A stretch of DNA of 24,047 bases from an uncultured bacterium (GTDB lineage Bacteria > Actinomycetota > Coriobacteriia > Coriobacteriales > Coriobacteriaceae): NCBI GenBank assembly GCA_905216045.1, contig CAJMSL010000015.1:1-24047 (forward strand). The letters run 5' to 3'. Below the pieces are notes generated by a model that worked only from the letters and a program-made list of their open reading frames with translations, did no database searches and had not been told where the DNA came from. The position numbers and the translations under genes were made by a program. Below, piece after piece: positions 15,298 to 22,862 of the stretch. Numbering within the stretch: the first letter of the stretch is position 1; each line of letters starts with the position of its first letter.

Positions 15298-16002
15298 CTA
15301 CGGGCGCGGCGGCACCAAAACATCGTAGCGAACGGCCTTGCCCGCAAGTTGATAGCTCGGCTTAACGCCGGCAAGCAGCGGCCCCTTCACCGGACGCTTG
15401 ATAACGACCTTGCGCGGGTGCACCGCAAGCGCAGCTTCGACTAGCGCCTCCTCATCGGCACACGGCTGTTCCAAATGATGCAAAAGTTGGAACTTCTTTT
15501 TAACCGCCGCGCTCTTGGTGCGTCCGGGAAACATGGGATCCAGATACACCACGTCAGGAGCGGTGAGCTCGCCCTGCCCGATCAACTCAGCTGCATGGCG
15601 AAGACCGGCAATGCTGTCCTCGCCCGCATGAAGGCGCATGCGAGCCACGGCAGCCGCAAGCGCCGGATCATCTGCCGCGCGATCCAGGGCATCCTTGAGG
15701 AGCGCCGCGATCACGCAATCCTGCTCATACAGATCGACGGTAAAGCCCGCAGCCGCCAACAGCAGCGAATCCTCGCCAAAGCCCGCCGTGGCGTCAATCG
15801 CCCATGGCTGCTCGATGCCTTTTGCGCGCGCAGCCTTTACCAGCAGTTCTTGCTGCAGACGGCCCTGCTTGAGCCGTGGAAGCATGCGGCCAAAATCGGC
15901 ACGCAGCTCCATCGTGCCGTCGGTGAGCGCGAGGCCCTCGGACTTCCCGATCAGCTCAACCCCCGCGGACCGAGCAACAGAAAAGGGATCGACGACGCCC
16001 AT
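15298..16002 (-). CDS. rsmJ: 16S rRNA (guanine(1516)-N2)-methyltransferase
   Basis: The protein has 234 residues, ATG at 16002 with AAGGAGT upstream. The RsmJ (YhiQ) class I methyltransferase signature is clear: LADGT-like LTDGTMELRADFG (26-38), SAM motif AIDATAGFGEDSLLLA (68-83), acidic LYEQD (91-95), and catalytic VVYLDPMFPGRTKSA (151-165). The C-terminus LLAGVKPSYQLAGKAVRYDV matches the family end. It methylates the exocyclic amine of G1516 in 16S rRNA using S-adenosylmethionine. Transcribed alone on the minus strand. Family identity is firm; position specificity follows from the family. Confidence 0.9.
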   Translation of the reverse strand: MGVVDPFSVARSAGVELIGKSEGLALTDGTMELRADFGRMLPRLKQGRLQQELLVKAARAKGIEQPWAIDATAGFGEDSLLLAAAGFTVDLYEQDCVIAALLKDALDRAADDPALAAAVARMRLHAGEDSIAGLRHAAELIGQGELTAPDVVYLDPMFPGRTKSAAVKKKFQLLHHLEQPCADEEALVEAALAVHPRKVVIKRPVKGPLLAGVKPSYQLAGKAVRYDVLVPPRP

Positions 16003-16065
16003 GGGTACTCCTTAACAAGCAAAACGAATACGCGAGCGCCGTTTATGTCGGCACCCCACCGTCCG

Positions 16066-16209
16066 CTATTGTCCCACATGCGACATGGCCCACAGCATCC
16101 CAATGCAAAGCACCGCCATCAATCCCGTGCACACGGCAGCGATCACAGAATCACCCATGCGCCTTCCCAACGACCGCGGCTCACGCACTTGCCCTGCTCC
16201 GTACATCAT
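16066..16209 (-). CDS. 47-residue single-span membrane miniprotein
   Basis: A short frame begins with two ATG codons (16209 and 16206) preceded by AAGGAGGA at ideal spacing and ends at TAG 16066-16068. The first 19 residues are polar and positively charged (VREPRSLGRR). Residues 20-43 form one hydrophobic segment (DSVIAAVCTGLMAVLCIG and following), typical of a membrane helix with the charged end in the cytoplasm. The strong ribosome site is the main reason to call it. No family is recognised. It lies in the 440-base gap between rsmJ and the four-helix membrane protein. Bases 16003-16065 and 16210-16360 show nothing else convincing. Confidence 0.6.
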   Translation of the reverse strand: MMYGAGQVREPRSLGRRMGDSVIAAVCTGLMAVLCIGMLWAMSHVGQ

Positions 16210-16334
16210 GGCTCCTCCTTGAGACCAACTCCTTGTTACGGCCTCATCATCTCAGCGCCGCACATGAGCTGCCATCGATTTGGCTTACGTCCAGCTTTCC
16301 TTTTTGAAAGGTTGGGTTTGGCTGCGCGGGCTCA

Positions 16335-16375
16335 ATGCGCTTTCAGGCGCATGCATCGCCGCGTTGAACTACAAT
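16335..16375 (+). promoter_or_regulatory. Hairpin and TACAAT box ahead of the four-helix membrane protein
   Basis: ATGCGC (16335-16340) and GCGCAT (16347-16352) form a small dyad. TACAAT (16370-16375) is a likely -10 box 67 bases before the start codon. No good -35 is visible. Confidence 0.3.
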
Positions 16376-16442
16376 GTGCTTCACCATATGTGCAGTACAT
16401 TGGGTGCGCCAAGTTGGCGTACTCGTATCGAAAGGACCCGCC

Positions 16443-16844
16443 ATGAGCTTCACTCGCAAGACTCTCAAAATCCTTGCTCTCATCTACTTTGTTTTGGGCA
16501 TCGCCAGCCTCGTCACCGCCGGTGTCGGTATCGCCACGGGCGGTCTCGATTCCACGTACGGTTCGTACGCCACGCTTGCAGCGGTCGTGCTTATCGCCAA
16601 GGGTCTCGTCGACCTTGCCGCAGGCGTCGCCGGTATCAAGGGCGCCAACAAGCCTTCGCAGGTGGACGGCGCGTTTAAGCTCGGCATCATCGCCGCGGTC
16701 GCCACGATTGCGAAGGCCGTGCTCACGCTCCCCGCGTTCGGCGGCGACGCCATCAACTTTGGTGCCTTTGTCATCGTGGTGTACGACCTGTTCTTTGTTC
16801 AGCAGGCACACGCCGTCAAGGCCGAGAACAAGGACCGCCTGTAA
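16443..16844 (+). CDS. Four-helix membrane protein of unknown function
   Basis: The protein has 133 residues. The ATG at 16443 is preferred because AAAGGA lies six bases upstream; an in-frame ATG at 16374 overlaps the likely promoter. Four hydrophobic segments are visible (about 9-29, 43-65, 79-99 and 103-122), with KTLK at the N-terminus and the charged tail KAENKDRL. No catalytic motif is seen, and the family is not recognised beyond small integral membrane proteins. It is followed by a hairpin terminator, so it is likely a single gene. Confidence 0.8.
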   Translation: MSFTRKTLKILALIYFVLGIASLVTAGVGIATGGLDSTYGSYATLAAVVLIAKGLVDLAAGVAGIKGANKPSQVDGAFKLGIIAAVATIAKAVLTLPAFGGDAINFGAFVIVVYDLFFVQQAHAVKAENKDRL

Positions 16845-16882
16845 GCGCTCGCTTCTCATAACCTCTGCAGCCAAGCAACTAA

Positions 16883-16918
16883 AAAGGGCCGATCGCGCAT
16901 CTCCGCGGTCGGCCCTTT
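16883..16918. terminator. Bidirectional hairpin terminator
   Basis: AAAGGGCCGA (16883-16892) pairs with TCGGCCCTTT (16909-16918). The T-tract is better on the minus strand (five T), where it would serve the RlmA-type gene ending at 16972; it can also end the four-helix protein gene. Confidence 0.8.
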
Positions 16919-16948
16919 ACGTTTGCCCAGATAAAACCTACCAAAATA

Positions 16949-16970
16949 AACCTGTCCCTTTTTGCAGGTT
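16949..16970. repeat. AACCTG hairpin resembling the TGTGACAAAG repeats
   Basis: AACCTG and CAGGTT flank TCCCTTTTTG. The CTGTCCCTTT core is the same as in copy 3 of the TGTGACAAAG repeat (12069-12077), but the outer arms differ. It ends directly before the stop codon of the RlmA-type gene. Confidence 0.5.
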
Positions 16971-16971
16971 G

Positions 16972-17787
16972 TTAGCTGTGGCGGTACTCGGCGACGATGA
17001 AGTCGATATCGGTCTGGAGCGTGTCCAAGTTTGCCAGCCGCTCTTTGTCGGTAGGGCGCGTGCGGTAGTAATACGGCGTCATCTGGAACACCGCCTCGAT
17101 GTCGGCCTGGGTCTGAAGCGTAATATTCGCAGATACCCGCTGCGTTCCGACTAACTCGAGCTCGGTGGTCTTCGGCAGCTTCTCATCGTTAAGGTACGGC
17201 GTGTCGTAGAGCAACTCCTTGAGCCCAAACAGATGACGGGCACCCGGCACCACGGTATAGAACGAACCCTCTGGCGCCAGCACGCGGGCAAATTCGCGCT
17301 CGTTAAAGGGAGCAAAGAGCTCGGTCACCATATCGAAGGCGCCATCGGCCACGGGGATATCCTTCATGTTGGCCACAAAATAGGTCGCATCGCCGCGCTT
17401 GGCGGCCAGGCGCACCATCTCTTTGCCCAAGTCGAACCCGTAAGCGTCCACGCCCGGCACCGCGCCCATGGCACTCGTGTAATAGCCCTCGCCGCAGCAA
17501 ATATCGAGCAGCGTCATGGGGCCATTCGTAGACGCGGCGCGCCCAGACGTCTGCTTGCGCACCAGCTCGACCATCGCATCGCGCAACGGCGCATAGTAAC
17601 CGCGGTTCAGAAAGTCGCGACGGCTGCGCGCCTGCGACTTGGGATCGCCCATGGAGTCGCCGCTCTTGGACGAGCGCAGGAGATATAGATAGCCCTCGCG
17701 CGCACGGTCAAACCGGTGTCCGCTCGCGCATGCAGCACCGCGTTCGTTATCCACCAGCGGCTCATGGCAAACGGGACACAACAACAT
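16972..17787 (-). CDS. rlmA: 23S rRNA (guanine-N1)-methyltransferase, RlmA family
   Basis: The protein has 271 residues (E. coli RlmA has 269), ATG at 17787 with AAGGAGTT upstream. The N-terminal zinc finger is complete: Cys4, Cys7, Cys20 and His24 (CPVC...CASGH), followed by FDRAREGYLYLL, a hallmark of the family. SRRDFLNRGYYAPL leads into the SAM-binding motif LLDICCGEGYY (93-103) and LFAPFNEREFARVLAPEGSF in the catalytic domain. RlmA I methylates G745 and RlmA II G748 of 23S rRNA; the Gram-positive enzymes (TlrB type) are of the second kind and affect macrolide binding. Which one applies here cannot be decided from the sequence alone. Confidence 0.86.
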   Translation of the reverse strand: MLLCPVCHEPLVDNERGAACASGHRFDRAREGYLYLLRSSKSGDSMGDPKSQARSRRDFLNRGYYAPLRDAMVELVRKQTSGRAASTNGPMTLLDICCGEGYYTSAMGAVPGVDAYGFDLGKEMVRLAAKRGDATYFVANMKDIPVADGAFDMVTELFAPFNEREFARVLAPEGSFYTVVPGARHLFGLKELLYDTPYLNDEKLPKTTELELVGTQRVSANITLQTQADIEAVFQMTPYYYRTRPTDKERLANLDTLQTDIDFIVAEYRHS

Positions 17788-17843
17788 GGCAACTCCTTAG
17801 CGCGAACAACACGACGCACACCATTGTCGCACGCCTTCCCCGC

Positions 17844-17901
17844 CTAGTCATTGGGGACGTTCTTGAATGACTAGTCGTTTTAGAACGTCCCCAATGACTA
17901 G
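17844..17901. repeat. REP-like element: perfect 20-bp inverted repeat with GGGGACGTTCT
   Basis: Positions 17844-17863 and 17882-17901 are perfect reverse complements (20 bp, core TTGGGGACGTTCT). The 18-base loop contains GACTAGTC, and AATGACTAG is repeated directly at 17866-17874 and 17893-17901. The structure resembles REP elements mobilised by IS200-like RAYT transposases; no such transposase is present in the window. It lies in the gap between the RlmA-type and MATE genes, with a TATCAT box (17913-17918) directly after. Confidence 0.85.
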
Positions 17902-17965
17902 CCGATTAGGAGTATCATCGTCTGCGCAAATAAGCACAAAAAAGCATGTTAGAGATTGAGAGCGT

Positions 17966-19348
17966 ATGGCTGACACCGCATCTAAGCACATTGACATGAC
18001 CACCGGATCGCTGTGGCGCAATGTTCCCTTGTTCGCCTTCCCCGTGGCCGCCACGAGCATCTTGGAGCAACTGTCGAACCTCATCGCCACGGTCATCATC
18101 GGTAACTTCTCGGGCGACCAGGGAACCCTCGCCATGGCTGCGGTCGGCTCCAATGTTCCGCTTACCAGCCTTATGCTTAACTTGTTTATCGGCATGTCGC
18201 TTGGCTCCAACGTGGTCATCGCCAATGCCATCGGCCGCAACGATCAGAACATGGTCAAACGCGCCGTCCATACCTCAATTTTAATGGCGCTTGTGGGCTT
18301 TGTCGTCATCGCGCTGGGCGAGATCTTTGCCGAGCCCATGCTCGCCGCGCTCAACGTTCCCGCCGAGACCATGCCACTCGCTTCGCTCTACCTACGCGTC
18401 TTTTTGCTCAGCATGCCCTCGATTTTGCTCTACAACTTTGAGGCCGCGATCTTCCGCTCCGTCGGCATCACCCGTATGCCGCTACAGGCGCTTGCCGTGT
18501 CCACCGTCCTCAACATTGGCCTGGACCTCATTTTTGTCCCCGTACTCCACTGGGGCGTCGCGGGCGTCGCCATCGCCACCGCCATCGCCTACACCGTCAG
18601 CGCCGCTACGCTCTTTATCCGCCTGCTCAAGACCGACTCCGTCGTCCGCGTCACCCTACGCGACCTGGCTATCAACCCCGTCGCCCTCAAGCGCATCGTC
18701 AAGATCGGCCTGCCCGCCGGCATTCAAAGCGCCGTCTTTGCCGTCGCCAACATCATCATCCAGTCCGCCATCAACAGCCTGGGCACCGAGGTCATGGCCG
18801 CCTCGAGCGCCGCCATGAGCCTGGAGTACGTGTGCTACAACCTGCTCAACAGCTTTAGCCAGGCCTGCACCACCTTTGTGGGACAAAATCACGGAGCCCG
18901 CCAAATCGACCGCTGCACCAAGACGCTCAAGGTCTGCCTGGTCGAAGGCGGTATCGTCGCGCTCGCCACAATTATCGTTATTGTCGGCCTGGGACGCGAG
19001 ATCTTGTCGCTGTTCAACAGCGATCCCAACATCGTCTCAATCGGCTATATCCGCGTGTGCTCGATCTTCCCGGCGTACTCCTTTAGCATGTTCTACGAAA
19101 ACATGTCAGGCTACCTGCGCGGCTTTGGCATCTCGCTCACGCCCGCCCTCATCACCATGATCTGCGTCTGCGGCATCCGCTTCTATTGGGTGTTCTGCGT
19201 GTTCCCGCACTTCCGCACCTTTGCGAACATCATGATGGTCTACCCTATCAGCCTGGGCACCACGGCGTTCTTTATGGTCGTGGCGGTGCTACTTTGCCAC
19301 CCGGCACGCACCTATCGCGCCACCCAAGCCAAAGCGACAGCCCGCTAA
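17966..19348 (+). CDS. MATE-family multidrug/cation efflux protein
   Basis: The protein has 460 residues, the usual size. The ATG at 17966 has only a weak ribosome site (GAGATTGAGAG). Two MatE halves are visible with about 12 membrane helices: the first starts at SLWRNVPLFAFPVAATSILEQL and contains the MATE hallmark (IGNFSG, AAVGSN). The second starts near LKRIVKIGLPAGIQSAVF, with the conserved GLPAG, and later AQ/VGQNHGAR. Exporters of this family use sodium or proton gradients to expel drugs or metabolites. The substrate is unknown. The gene converges on the LysR gene, only 27 bases apart. A REP-like element lies upstream. Confidence 0.92.
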   Translation: MADTASKHIDMTTGSLWRNVPLFAFPVAATSILEQLSNLIATVIIGNFSGDQGTLAMAAVGSNVPLTSLMLNLFIGMSLGSNVVIANAIGRNDQNMVKRAVHTSILMALVGFVVIALGEIFAEPMLAALNVPAETMPLASLYLRVFLLSMPSILLYNFEAAIFRSVGITRMPLQALAVSTVLNIGLDLIFVPVLHWGVAGVAIATAIAYTVSAATLFIRLLKTDSVVRVTLRDLAINPVALKRIVKIGLPAGIQSAVFAVANIIIQSAINSLGTEVMAASSAAMSLEYVCYNLLNSFSQACTTFVGQNHGARQIDRCTKTLKVCLVEGGIVALATIIVIVGLGREILSLFNSDPNIVSIGYIRVCSIFPAYSFSMFYENMSGYLRGFGISLTPALITMICVCGIRFYWVFCVFPHFRTFANIMMVYPISLGTTAFFMVVAVLLCHPARTYRATQAKATAR

Positions 19349-19375
19349 ACACCGCACTCAACGCCACGCCAGTCA

Positions 19376-20242
19376 TTAATTGACAATATGCGAGCTCATA
19401 TAGTCGATAAAGCGCCTCGTGGCGATAGGCATGGTATCCCAGCTGCGCCAGGCTGCCACTACGTCGCGCGAGGGCGCGTGCACGATAGGACGTACGCGAA
19501 TATCGGCCCGCATGCCCTCAACGGTACGGCGATACAGCATGCTCACGCCTAGGCCCTCCTCCACCATCGCCATGATGGTGTAGTCGTCGGTCACTTCACT
19601 CGTCACGTGCGGCGACAGCCCATGCGTCGCGAATGCATCGAGCACCAGACTCTGTTCGCCCTCATCCAGCAGCACAAACGGCTCGGACGCCAGGTCGGCG
19701 AGTGTCACCTTTTCCTTTGCCGTCAGCGGATGCGCGGCCGGCAACAATGCCACCAACTCATCGTGATAGACCACGCGCTTCTCGAGCCCTGCGGTAAACC
19801 CACGCGCCGTAAAGCAAAAATCCACCACGCCATCGTGCACCCATTGAGCGTTGCGCGTGTAATCGCCCTGCTTGAGGGTAAAACGTACGCCCGGGTGCAG
19901 CGCACCAAAGTCGCGGATCACACGCGGCAGCACGGTACGACTCACGTTGGTAAACGTCGCGATGCGAATGTCGGTCGACGAAAGCCCCAGCAGCTCCTGG
20001 CGCTTGCCCTCGAGCTCGGCCTCGGCAGTTACGATCTGTCGCAGATACGGCAGATACTGCTTGCCATCGCGCGTAAGCGACACACCCTGCTTACCGCGCT
20101 CGATAAGCGTGGTACCCAGCTCGCGCTCGAGCGCCTTGACGGCCTGGCTCACCGCGCTTTGCGTATAGCCCAGCTCATCGGCCGCGCGTTTCCGGCTGCC
20201 GCGATCGACCACCATACAAACAAACTGGTACCGCGATGCCAA
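19376..20242 (-). CDS. LysR-type transcriptional regulator
   Basis: The protein has 288 residues. The start is TTG at 20242, supported by GGAGG five bases upstream; an in-frame stop lies just before, so no longer form exists. The winged helix-turn-helix (about 1-62) contains RKRAADELGYTQSAVSQAVK and LGTTLIERGKQGVSLTRDG. The C-terminal ligand domain (about 90-285) begins IRIATFTNVSRTVLP and is of the periplasmic-binding-protein type. It is divergent from the EamA/DMT transporter gene, the usual arrangement for a LysR protein controlling its neighbour. The inducer is unknown. Confidence 0.92.
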   Translation of the reverse strand: MASRYQFVCMVVDRGSRKRAADELGYTQSAVSQAVKALERELGTTLIERGKQGVSLTRDGKQYLPYLRQIVTAEAELEGKRQELLGLSSTDIRIATFTNVSRTVLPRVIRDFGALHPGVRFTLKQGDYTRNAQWVHDGVVDFCFTARGFTAGLEKRVVYHDELVALLPAAHPLTAKEKVTLADLASEPFVLLDEGEQSLVLDAFATHGLSPHVTSEVTDDYTIMAMVEEGLGVSMLYRRTVEGMRADIRVRPIVHAPSRDVVAAWRSWDTMPIATRRFIDYMSSHIVN

Positions 20243-20400
20243 CGTGCCTCCACATCAATGCAGCCGTAAAACGTTTTGCCAGGGCTTTTTCTGCCAACAT
20301 TAGCATTTCTTAATCATACTGAAGTTACATTCGCTTTACTACATCCACATCTGAGAGCAGAATCCTTTTTACGAAACCGTTCTGTAACAAAAGGAGCCCC
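20243..20400. promoter_or_regulatory. Divergent control region between LysR and EamA genes
   Basis: This 158-base gap is AT-rich compared with its surroundings. AAAACGTTTT (20268-20277) is a perfect 10-bp palindrome close to the LysR start and is a candidate autoregulatory site. No single T-N11-A LysR box can be chosen with confidence. Confidence 0.35.
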
Positions 20401-21303
20401 ATGGATCGCAAAAAAGCAATCGCGCTCTCATTTTCCGTTCCCGTCGCATGGGGCTTTTCGTACCCCCTCATGAAGATCGGCATGGACAGCATGAACGCCA
20501 CGAGCATCGTCGCGCTACGCTGCATCATCGCCTTTGTGGTCTGCCTGCTGCTCTTCCACAAGCACGCGTTGCGCATCAACCGCGACCTTATGGTCCGTGC
20601 CGCCATCATCGGCGCCATTATGGCAACCGAGCTCACCTGCATGTGCCTGGGCTCCAGCCTCACCTCCGCCTCCACCGCCGGCTTTTTGCAGAGCCTGACG
20701 GTCGTGATTGTGCCGTTTGCCAACGCCGCCCTGCTGCGTCGCGCCCCCGAGCGCAAAGTGCTCGTCGGCACCGCCATCGTCACCTGCGGTATGTTGCTGC
20801 TCTCGGGCGCAGACTTTACCAGCCTGAATCCCGGCGCGATCATCATGCTGCTCTCCGCCTTTGTCTATGCCGGCCATATCATTGTGGCGAAGCGCTTTGT
20901 CGAAGATGTCGACCCGCTGGCTTTGGGCGTTTGGCAGCTGGGCTTCGGCGGCTTGTTCTCGGGTATCGCCGCATGCGTCTTTGGCGGTTTCACACTTCCC
21001 AGTACGCCCAGCGAGATCGTGGTCGTCGTCGCGCTCGCACTCATCTGCTCTGCCTACGGCTTTATCACCCAGACGCTCGTGCAGCCCCACGTGCCCGCCG
21101 AGACCACCGGCTTCGCCTTCTCGCTTGAGCCGGTCTGCTCCGCTGTCTTTTCGTTCTTCCTGGTTGGCGAGGTCCTGAGCCCCATCGCCTTCTTTGGCGC
21201 CGCCCTCATCCTAACCGGCGTCATGGTGGCAACCGTCGAGCTTCCGCGCCTCCGCGCACATGGACAAGCTCGCATGGCAGGAGCGCCCGAGCACGTCTCG
21301 TAG
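20401..21303 (+). CDS. EamA/DMT-superfamily transporter
   Basis: The protein has 300 residues, ATG at 20401 after AAAAGGAG. Ten hydrophobic segments form two EamA halves: the first opens with AIALSFSVPVAWGFSYPLMK, carrying the WG-S/T-F-P motif of the family; the second covers about 145-285, with the typical EPVCSAVFSFFLVGE block near the end. The carrier would export or import amino acids, nucleotides or related metabolites, but the substrate cannot be told. The divergent LysR gene is the likely regulator. A charged tail (about 285-300) follows the last helix. Confidence 0.9.
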   Translation: MDRKKAIALSFSVPVAWGFSYPLMKIGMDSMNATSIVALRCIIAFVVCLLLFHKHALRINRDLMVRAAIIGAIMATELTCMCLGSSLTSASTAGFLQSLTVVIVPFANAALLRRAPERKVLVGTAIVTCGMLLLSGADFTSLNPGAIIMLLSAFVYAGHIIVAKRFVEDVDPLALGVWQLGFGGLFSGIAACVFGGFTLPSTPSEIVVVVALALICSAYGFITQTLVQPHVPAETTGFAFSLEPVCSAVFSFFLVGEVLSPIAFFGAALILTGVMVATVELPRLRAHGQARMAGAPEHVS

Positions 21304-21328
21304 ACCCCACTCTTCATACAGCCGTGGC

Positions 21329-21356
21329 GTAAAGGCAACCGGTGCGCCTTTACAAT
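21329..21356 (+). promoter_or_regulatory. Dyad overlapping a TACAAT box upstream of ung
   Basis: GTAAAGGC (21329-21336) and GCCTTTAC (21346-21353) form a perfect 8-bp dyad. TACAAT (21351-21356) overlaps the right arm and is a likely -10 for ung, whose start is 36 bases downstream. It may be a weak terminator for the transporter gene, an operator, or both. Confidence 0.35.
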
Positions 21357-21391
21357 AGATGCCAACAGAGTATCTGCCATAAAGGAGCCCC

Positions 21392-22117
21392 ATGGACACC
21401 GCAACTCGCGACCGCAACATAGCAACTTGGTTGGGCGATGCGCCACAGCTGATACGTGACACTACGAACCAGCTGCTCGAGCGCATCGCCCTTTTGCGTG
21501 CCGAGCAGACTATCTACCCGGCACAAGACGACATCCTCAATGCCCTCGCCTACACGCCGGCCGACCAGGTCAAGGTTGTCATCTTGGGTCAAGACCCCTA
21601 TCACGGACCCAACCAGGCCATGGGGCTGTCGTTCTCGGTCCCCGCGACACAAACCAAGCTGCCGCCGAGCCTGCGCAACATCTACAAGGAACTCGATGCC
21701 GATCTGGATTGCCCCATTCCCGCCACGGGAGACCTAACACCATGGGCACGACAGGGCGTCCTGCTCCTCAACACTACGCTCACCGTGCGCGAGCATGCCG
21801 CGAACTCGCACGCCAAGCTGGGCTGGAGCACCCTGACCGACTACATTATCGAACGCTGCTGCCAGCTGCCCCAGCCGGTAGTTTTTTTGGCATGGGGTCG
21901 CTTTGCCCAGCAGATGGTCGAAGGCAAGCTCGCCGCGACCGGCGCGGGCAAGGCAACCGGCAAGTTCTGCCTGGCCTCTACGCACCCCTCGCCGCTTTCA
22001 GCCAACCGTGCCACGGCAGAACTCCCCGCTTTTATGGGGTCGAGCCCCTTCTCCGCTGCCAATCGGCTACTCGAACAGCACGGCTCGACCCCCGTCAACT
22101 GGACTTGCCTCGACTAA
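21392..22117 (+). CDS. ung: Uracil-DNA glycosylase, family 1
   Basis: The protein has 241 residues, ATG at 21392 after AAAGGAG. The catalytic water-activating loop GQDPYHGP (66-73, with Asp68 and His71) and the minor-groove loop HPSPLSA (198-204, with the catalytic His198) are both intact. LLLNTTLTV (124-132) carries the uracil-recognition asparagine. The enzyme removes uracil from DNA, starting base-excision repair. It is a single-gene unit ending at a strong terminator. Confidence 0.96.
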   Translation: MDTATRDRNIATWLGDAPQLIRDTTNQLLERIALLRAEQTIYPAQDDILNALAYTPADQVKVVILGQDPYHGPNQAMGLSFSVPATQTKLPPSLRNIYKELDADLDCPIPATGDLTPWARQGVLLLNTTLTVREHAANSHAKLGWSTLTDYIIERCCQLPQPVVFLAWGRFAQQMVEGKLAATGAGKATGKFCLASTHPSPLSANRATAELPAFMGSSPFSAANRLLEQHGSTPVNWTCLD

Positions 22118-22136
22118 TAATCGATACATCAAAAAC

Positions 22137-22171
22137 GCGCCCGACGGCAATCTTGCCATCGGGCGCATTTT
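22137..22171. terminator. Bidirectional terminator between ung and the SDR gene
   Basis: GCGCCCGA (22137-22144) pairs with TCGGGCGC (22159-22166), continued inside by GGCAA/TTGCC with one mismatch. T-tracts stand on both strands (TTTT on plus, TTTTT on minus), serving the convergent ung and SDR genes. Confidence 0.9.
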
Positions 22172-22172
22172 G

Positions 22173-22853
22173 CTACTCGGGCCAGATAAACTGGGTACGG
22201 CCGGCCTCGCCGCCATCGATTAGCAGACTCTGCCCGGTCATAAACCGGTTGGTCACGCCCACAAAGTAGATCCACTCGGCAATCTCTTGGGCAGTGGCCC
22301 AGCGCCTAAGCGGCGTGAGCTCCATAATCTGGCTCCACAGGTGTTCGTCTTCCATCACGCAACGGTTGAGCGGCGTGATAACGCCACCCGGGTCCACACT
22401 GTTGGCGATAGCCTGCGGCGCCAGACGGTTTGCAAGGTTCTTGGTGTAGGCGATAACGCCGCCCTTGCTGGCGGCATAGGCGGGAAACTCCGATCCCGTA
22501 TGCCCACTCGCGGACCCCACATTGACCACGGATTTGATAGTCGGCGCCGGCTTGGCGGCAAGCCCCTCCCCCACAAAGGCGTAGCACTCGGTCACGTTGA
22601 TGGTGCCACACAGGTTGGCGGCGATATCATCGGCCGAATCCTGCGTACCGGCAACGTTCACGATTACCTGGGGCTCAAGATCGCCTGGAAACGAGTCCGG
22701 CTTGCAGACATCAACAATCAGATGGCGGTAGCGCTCGTGTTCGATCGCCGCCGGCAGCAGATCAAAGCCCACGACCTCGTGGCCCTCATCCAAAAAGCGC
22801 TGCACGCATGCGGCTCCGATACCGCCCGAAGCGCCCGTGATCAAAACCCGCAT
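22173..22853 (-). CDS. Short-chain dehydrogenase/reductase (SDR)
   Basis: The protein has 226 residues, ATG at 22853 after AAGGAG. It has the classical SDR pattern: nucleotide-binding TGASGGIG (6-13), NVAG (66-69), catalytic Ser114 region (VVNVGSASG), YAASK (Tyr126, Lys130) and SVDPGGVITPL (PG motif). The C-terminus MTGQSLLIDGGEAGRTQF is the usual last strand. D31 after the second strand (GFDLL) suggests NAD(H) preference. It uses a hydroxyl or ketone substrate not identifiable from sequence. The gene starts 9 bases after the VUT-transporter stop, so both form one operon. Confidence 0.93.
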   Translation of the reverse strand: MRVLITGASGGIGAACVQRFLDEGHEVVGFDLLPAAIEHERYRHLIVDVCKPDSFPGDLEPQVIVNVAGTQDSADDIAANLCGTINVTECYAFVGEGLAAKPAPTIKSVVNVGSASGHTGSEFPAYAASKGGVIAYTKNLANRLAPQAIANSVDPGGVITPLNRCVMEDEHLWSQIMELTPLRRWATAQEIAEWIYFVGVTNRFMTGQSLLIDGGEAGRTQFIWPE

Positions 22854-22862
22854 ACTTGCTCC

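Noticed and set aside
20389..21397. Identical AAAGGAGCCCCATGGA at the starts of the EamA and ung genes
   Set aside because: It is a ribosome binding site plus start codon with matching spacing; no longer flanking similarity was seen, so a repeat is not supported.
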